Source: Pseudisothecium myosuroides
Taxonomy: Eukaryota; Streptophyta; Bryopsida; Hypnales; Lembophyllaceae
NCBI GenBank assembly: GCA_951799445.1
Contig: OX637288.1
Span: forward strand, 4,342,501-4,406,500
Length of the DNA stretch: 64,000 bases
Direction of reading: 5' to 3'
Shown here: in pieces, positions 60,120-64,000 of the stretch
How positions within the stretch are numbered: position 1 is the stretch's first letter
Layout of the letters: each line of letters starts with the position of its first letter
Made by a program: the position numbers and the translations under genes
The notes under the pieces: generated by a model
Seen by the model: only the letters and a program-made list of their open reading frames with translations
Told to the model about the DNA's origin: nothing
The model's database searches: none

Positions 60120-60290
60120 AACCGGAATCCGGAAGGTTCCGGAATTGTAGGAATTAGCGGATTTCCGAAATTTTAGGAAGTTCCGGATTTTTAGGAAGTT
60201 CCGGGTTTTTAGGGAGTTCCAGAATTTTAGGGAGTTCCGGAATTTTAGGGATTAGCCAAGTTCCGGACTTTTAGGATTTGAACGGCTTTC
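60120..60290. repeat. TTCCGGAATTTTAGGGAG minisatellite
   Basis: About six imperfect units of roughly 20 bp with TTCCGGA and TTTTAGG. The same words recur in the LTR at 60580-60640. Confidence 0.75.
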
Positions 60291-60315
60291 CGGTTTTTTC
60301 CGGAACGGTCAGTAG

Positions 60316-60501
60316 GACCGTTGGCCAGGTTTTCAGTCGGACCCGGAATCGGAAGAGGAGGAGGAGACGACTCAATCGGAGGAAGAAGAATTGCAGCCTC
60401 CTCGGACCAGGTCAAAGACGAAGAACACCCCGCCCAAGAAGACAGGTGGATCGCCATCACAGGGTGGCACTTCTGTGAAGAAGGCTAAGAGAAATAAATG
60501 A
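60316..60501 (+). pseudogene. Polyprotein-like C-terminal tail of an LTR retrotransposon
   Basis: Open frame ending TGA at 60499-60501 with a very charged sequence: SDPESEEEEETTQSEEEE then PPRTRSKTKNTPPKK and SVKKAKRNK. No domain is visible. Its place just before the LTR suggests the end of a polyprotein, but it could be a gag fragment. Confidence 0.4.
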
Positions 60502-60515
60502 CTATCTAGGGTAGC

Positions 60516-61625
60516 TGTGATAGTAGTTAGGATTCTTACCAGGATAGTAGTTCCGGAAACGGATTTTCCGGATGTGGGACCGGTAGTTCCGGACTCTTAG
60601 GAGTTTAACGGTTTCCCGGTATTCCCGGAACGGTCTTCAGGGCCGTTGCCTTTTTGCTTTTTAGTTGGCCGTTGGCCGGTTCTCTGGTGGCCGTTTGGGC
60701 TGCCTTTTTGTGGGTTTTTAAGGGCAGGCCGGCTTGTTGGCCTGTCATTCCTTTTCCTTGTTCATTTAATCTAAAGCATTCAGGAAAGCACTCGTTGGAT
60801 TATTCTCTTGCGTATCGCGTCTATAGTCACTTGTGTGGATGTGTAAGTAAGAGTGTGCAAGGGGAGGAGTCCGGATTCGTGGACTGCCGGATTAGGCTGA
60901 GTGTGTTTTACGGATGAGTTTTTAGACTTGCGCAGTGAGAAAGTGGCGCCTTTAAATCGCTGGTACGGCAATCCGGTGGAGACCAAGGATTGGTCCGGAA
61001 GCTAGTCTGGAATTCGCAGGGGCGGTTCCGTGCGGAGATAGGCAACCGCCAGAGGAATATTTCCACCCATCCGGAAGGCTAATCAACCTCATGAGCGGTC
61101 GAGAGCTAGGAAGTCATTCCCTTAGTTCCGGAAGTCCGGTATCCGTCGTTGTAGTAAGGAGGACCTAACGCTACCCTGTGTGACCAGCTTTCCGGATAGG
61201 CCATCCGGGATGTTGTGAGGATGCCACCCTGTTTACTCAACTAGATTTATTCTTGGGTTGTGTTTTGTTTTATGTTAATAGAGTTTATGTTAGATACGGA
61301 GTGGTGCAGTTCCCTACCCCTCGGAAAGAGCAAGTAAGGAACCCTCTGAGGGTAAAACAGAGGTATCGAAAACCAACTTGTTAGAAAGACGGAATCGGAA
61401 GATTGTGTAGAGCCGGATCCGGAAGAGAATCCGGAAAGGAAGTAGTTCCGGAAAAGAGTTCGTGTGTTGAAAGGACCCCTCTGGAGGTGGTCAAAGTCCG
61501 GAAACTTAGAGGTCTAGAAATTCTAATTTTTGAATCAATGTCTGGAATCTCCTGGGACGATAACTTGTGTCATTTTAGCACGTTTTGTTGTTAAAGATAC
61601 TTACGCCTAGATTACGCGTACGACA
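60516..61625 (+). mobile_element. LTR of a retrotransposon (start approximate)
   Basis: The block ends ...CGACA at 61625 with a primer-binding site 4 bp beyond. A TGTGA at 60516 could be its start. CCGGAA words are frequent. A TTTTTAAGGG element (about 60714) may serve as promoter. The second LTR of a pair is not in the window. Confidence 0.5.
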
Positions 61626-61629
61626 CTTT

Positions 61630-61649
61630 TGGCGCCGCTGCCGGGGATT
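61630..61649 (+). promoter_or_regulatory. Retrotransposon primer-binding site
   Basis: TGGCGCCGCTGCCGGGGATT is complementary to a tRNA 3' end of the Asp/Arg type used by plant Ty3-like (Athila/Tat) elements. Confidence 0.75.
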
Positions 61650-61694
61650 CTGATAGATTGTTCTGAAATTAGAAAATTTGTAAAGAGACCTTTA

Positions 61695-61938
61695 GTCGGA
61701 AAGAATAGAAGTTGATGTACGGGTTAGCAGTGTGGATCCGTATCCCCAAATTGATGAAGTAGATCTTAGAAGAGTACCTACCTCGTACTTCATGAGTAGA
61801 CCTCAGAGAGGAATTCCAACCGGAAGACGTTCCGGAAGATTAGAAGAGGCTGCTGCTAGAAGACCGGTAGTACACTGTGAGCTCCCAATTTGTCACTTGG
61901 GACTCGTAGAATTATTTTTTTGGAAATTTGCAATTTAA
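61695..61938 (+). pseudogene. gag-like start of an LTR retrotransposon, truncated
   Basis: An open frame without ATG reads VDPYPQIDEVDLRRVP and RRSGRLEEAAARRPV. It changes character after about 61880, which suggests a break. Its position 46 bp after the primer-binding site fits a leader or gag region. Confidence 0.4.
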
Positions 61939-63150
61939 AGTTGATAAAAGTATACAAAAATCCATAAAAAGAGTGTAGAACCGAAATAGGGTTGTGTCAT
62001 ACCCATTATAGTATTTGGTCTAGATTTGTGTTTTTTACTTAGAATCCCCCAATCCTTGCCTAAAAATGGTATAAAAATAACGAAAAGGTTAGATTTGGAG
62101 GATTCGAGTCACACAGCCCAAAAAGGGCTAAATCCCACCATGAATGTGGCGATTCATGGCTAGGTCGGTCCGAGGGATCCACAGCGAGGCCACTAGGTCG
62201 GGTCCTAGAGTTAGATTTTGAATTCCCCATTAGATCGACGAATTCCCAAAATCCCGATTGTTAGCATGCAGGAGCCACTCACGCAAGACTGGGCCTGTGG
62301 AGGAATCTACAGCCCAAGGATGGTGTTCTAGGGTGAATCCCATGCCAGGAGTCCAACGGCGAAATCGGTTCGTCAAGATTCCTCCACCTGCAGAAGATTC
62401 CCGCACCGTCGCTAATTCAAGGAGATGCCCAGTTTTGAATCTCCATTGACCAATCATGCCAGGTACGGAAACGCACCCGCACGTCTTTCATGCGGCTCCC
62501 TGAGAGGTCACGTGAAAAATCCCGGCATCTTCCGACTTGCAGAAGAACCTTTTTTCGGGTGGTCAACCCTCCTAACCTCCAACGGGAATTTCATGGAAAT
62601 TACCCAGGTTACAATAAAATCTCACTAAAAATTAGACTAGCTTGTTTTATGTTAATAATGCGCTCCGTGAAGTTTCACGACATTCCGATAGCAGCAAGTA
62701 CCCGAACCGGCGAGATTCCTCGGGAATTAACCACGTGGCGGGGTCCCCGCCACGTTGACCGGCATTCCGGGACCATACGATGGCGAAACGAAGTCAACCA
62801 AAAGTCCTTCCCGACTCTCTCGCACCTACCGGAGACCCTAGGCTATTCACATTTCTCAAAATAGGAGACCCCCAAGATCTAGGATTTTACCACGATTTGG
62901 TTTTTTAAACTAAATTAGCCTACGATGGGTTTTTGGCCTCGGTACAGGGGGTAGAGGGATCTAGGACTAAACACGGCGATCTGGATCCAACGGCGCAATC
63001 CGTTCGGCGATTGGAGCTAATCTCCAAAAGTTAGGATGTTGGTCCAGCATTGATGGTAGAAGTAGAAATTTAGGATGTAGGATGAAAATCTTTGAGGATG
63101 AGGATGAAAATCCCCGTTGATAAGGTTACCTTAGAACTCTAGAGGGAGGG
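61939..63150. other. Repeat-like GC-richer DNA, probably retrotransposon
   Basis: No domain found. CCAACGGCGAAATCGGTTCG near 62348 recurs as CCAACGGCGCAATCCGTTCG near 62990, pointing to a duplicated element part. Confidence 0.35.
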
Positions 63151-63167
63151 GTGAGCCCTTGGAAACC

Positions 63168-63176
63168 TATATAAGG
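63168..63176 (+). promoter_or_regulatory. TATA box of a probable LTR promoter
   Basis: TATATAAGG followed by GGCCCC and a pyrimidine-rich stretch; typical U3/R layout. Confidence 0.5.
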
Positions 63177-63599
63177 GCCCCATTTCTCTCTCTAGAACAC
63201 CCCCAATTCTTGTTTTGGGTCCGTGGGTCCAAGTTATTTTGGATATTTTGGCATTTGAAGCCAAAAACCTCTACGGTGTTTTCGGAGCACTTTTGGCTCC
63301 ATTGTTGCTTATTTTCAAGCTTTGAAGGTCCTTGGGGGTCCTTCTACCTTGCTTTGTGTACTCTTTTGTGAAGTTTTTGGTACCTTGTTGTAAGTGGAGA
63401 GCCTCTCTCTCCCTCTTGTACGTGTTGTGATCTAACTTGTGAAGTTTGAGTTTCTTTTTTTGTATCTTGCAATAATCCTAAAGTTACCCCCCACCGTACT
63501 TTGGCGATGCCGCTTTGGGGGGGCCTTTAGCGTGTGAGCTTTGTGTTGCCACGTGGTCTAACTTTTTTTTTTTTCCTTTGTGTTTTTGTTACACCCTCT

Positions 63600-63970
63600 T
63601 CTAACCTTCTCTTTGTTGAGTGGACCCCCCTCCGGGACGGCGAAGCTTTGAACCTCATTTGTGCATGTTTCCTAAAGTTTCTTCCAAACCCTCTTCTAAT
63701 CTTCTCCTTGTTGAGTGGACCCCCCTCCGAGACGGCGAAGCTTTGAACCTATGTGTGTTTTTTTCTTTAAAAGTTTAGTTGTTTTCCCTCTTCTAAAGTC
63801 TCTCTCATTGTGTGGACCCCCCTTGGAAACGGCGAAGCTTTGAACTAGTGACAAGTTGAAGTCCTAAAACATGTGTTAAAAGTGTAGACGGCGAAGCCTT
63901 GAACCCCCGAAGTGTCAAAGAAGTCCTAAAGTTGGTGTTAAAACCAACTTAACGGCGAAGCTTTGCACTC
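63600..63970 (+). repeat. Leader tandem repeats with ACGGCGAAGCTTTGAAC core
   Basis: Five cores at about 63636, 63731, 63828, 63887 and 63951. The first three units are 95-97 bp and also share CCCTCTTCTAA and GTGGACCCCCC; the last two are shorter. The array runs on to the window edge. Confidence 0.8.
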
Positions 63971-64000
63971 CCCCCGTGTTTAGTTCCAAAGTCTAGTTTC

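Overview
The window is nuclear DNA of a land plant. It carries a BES1/BZR1 brassinosteroid transcription factor, an RWD-RBR ubiquitin ligase and a Cys-rich gene with plant-style introns of 0.15 to 1.2 kb. Genes are GC-richer than the very AT-rich spacer. No protein here fixes the species. The divergent BZR protein and a genome packed with unfamiliar small transposons would fit a seed-free plant (bryophyte, lycophyte or fern), but that is inference.

Layout. (1) 1-1884: 3' part of an RWD-RBR (RNF14-type) E3 ligase running in from the left edge. (2) 2258-2955: coding-like fragments on the minus strand. (3) 7469-8856: a small four-exon gene for a 142-residue Cys/His-rich protein, found by joining exons whose phases agree. 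(4) About 9.6-46 kb: no intact gene. This is a patchwork of short terminal-inverted-repeat elements (MITE-like), two LINE fragments and simple repeats, some nested in one another. (5) 46-52 kb: a GC-rich island with the three-exon BES1/BZR1-type gene (48445-51716), followed by a short methyltransferase-like stretch. (6) 53-58.9 kb: AT-rich DNA with more MITEs, two long TA arrays and a palindrome-rich block. (7) 58.9-60 kb: 3' end of an FCP1-homology (HAD phosphatase) gene or pseudogene on the minus strand. (8) 60.1-64 kb: LTR retrotransposon sequence with a polyprotein tail, an LTR, a primer-binding site, a gag-like start, and a second promoter/leader with tandem repeats.

The most notable feature is a set of nine clear elements (0.4 to 1 kb) that start and end at TTAA with CCCCTAAAGG-type inverted ends. 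That is the end structure of piggyBac-type transposons, which are not usually prominent in plants. Many of them, and some unrelated repeats, share a short internal module (CATAACTTTT, then TCCAAAT, then AAGCTTTC). I see no operon-like or defence-like system. The genes are independent single loci and do not form a pathway together.
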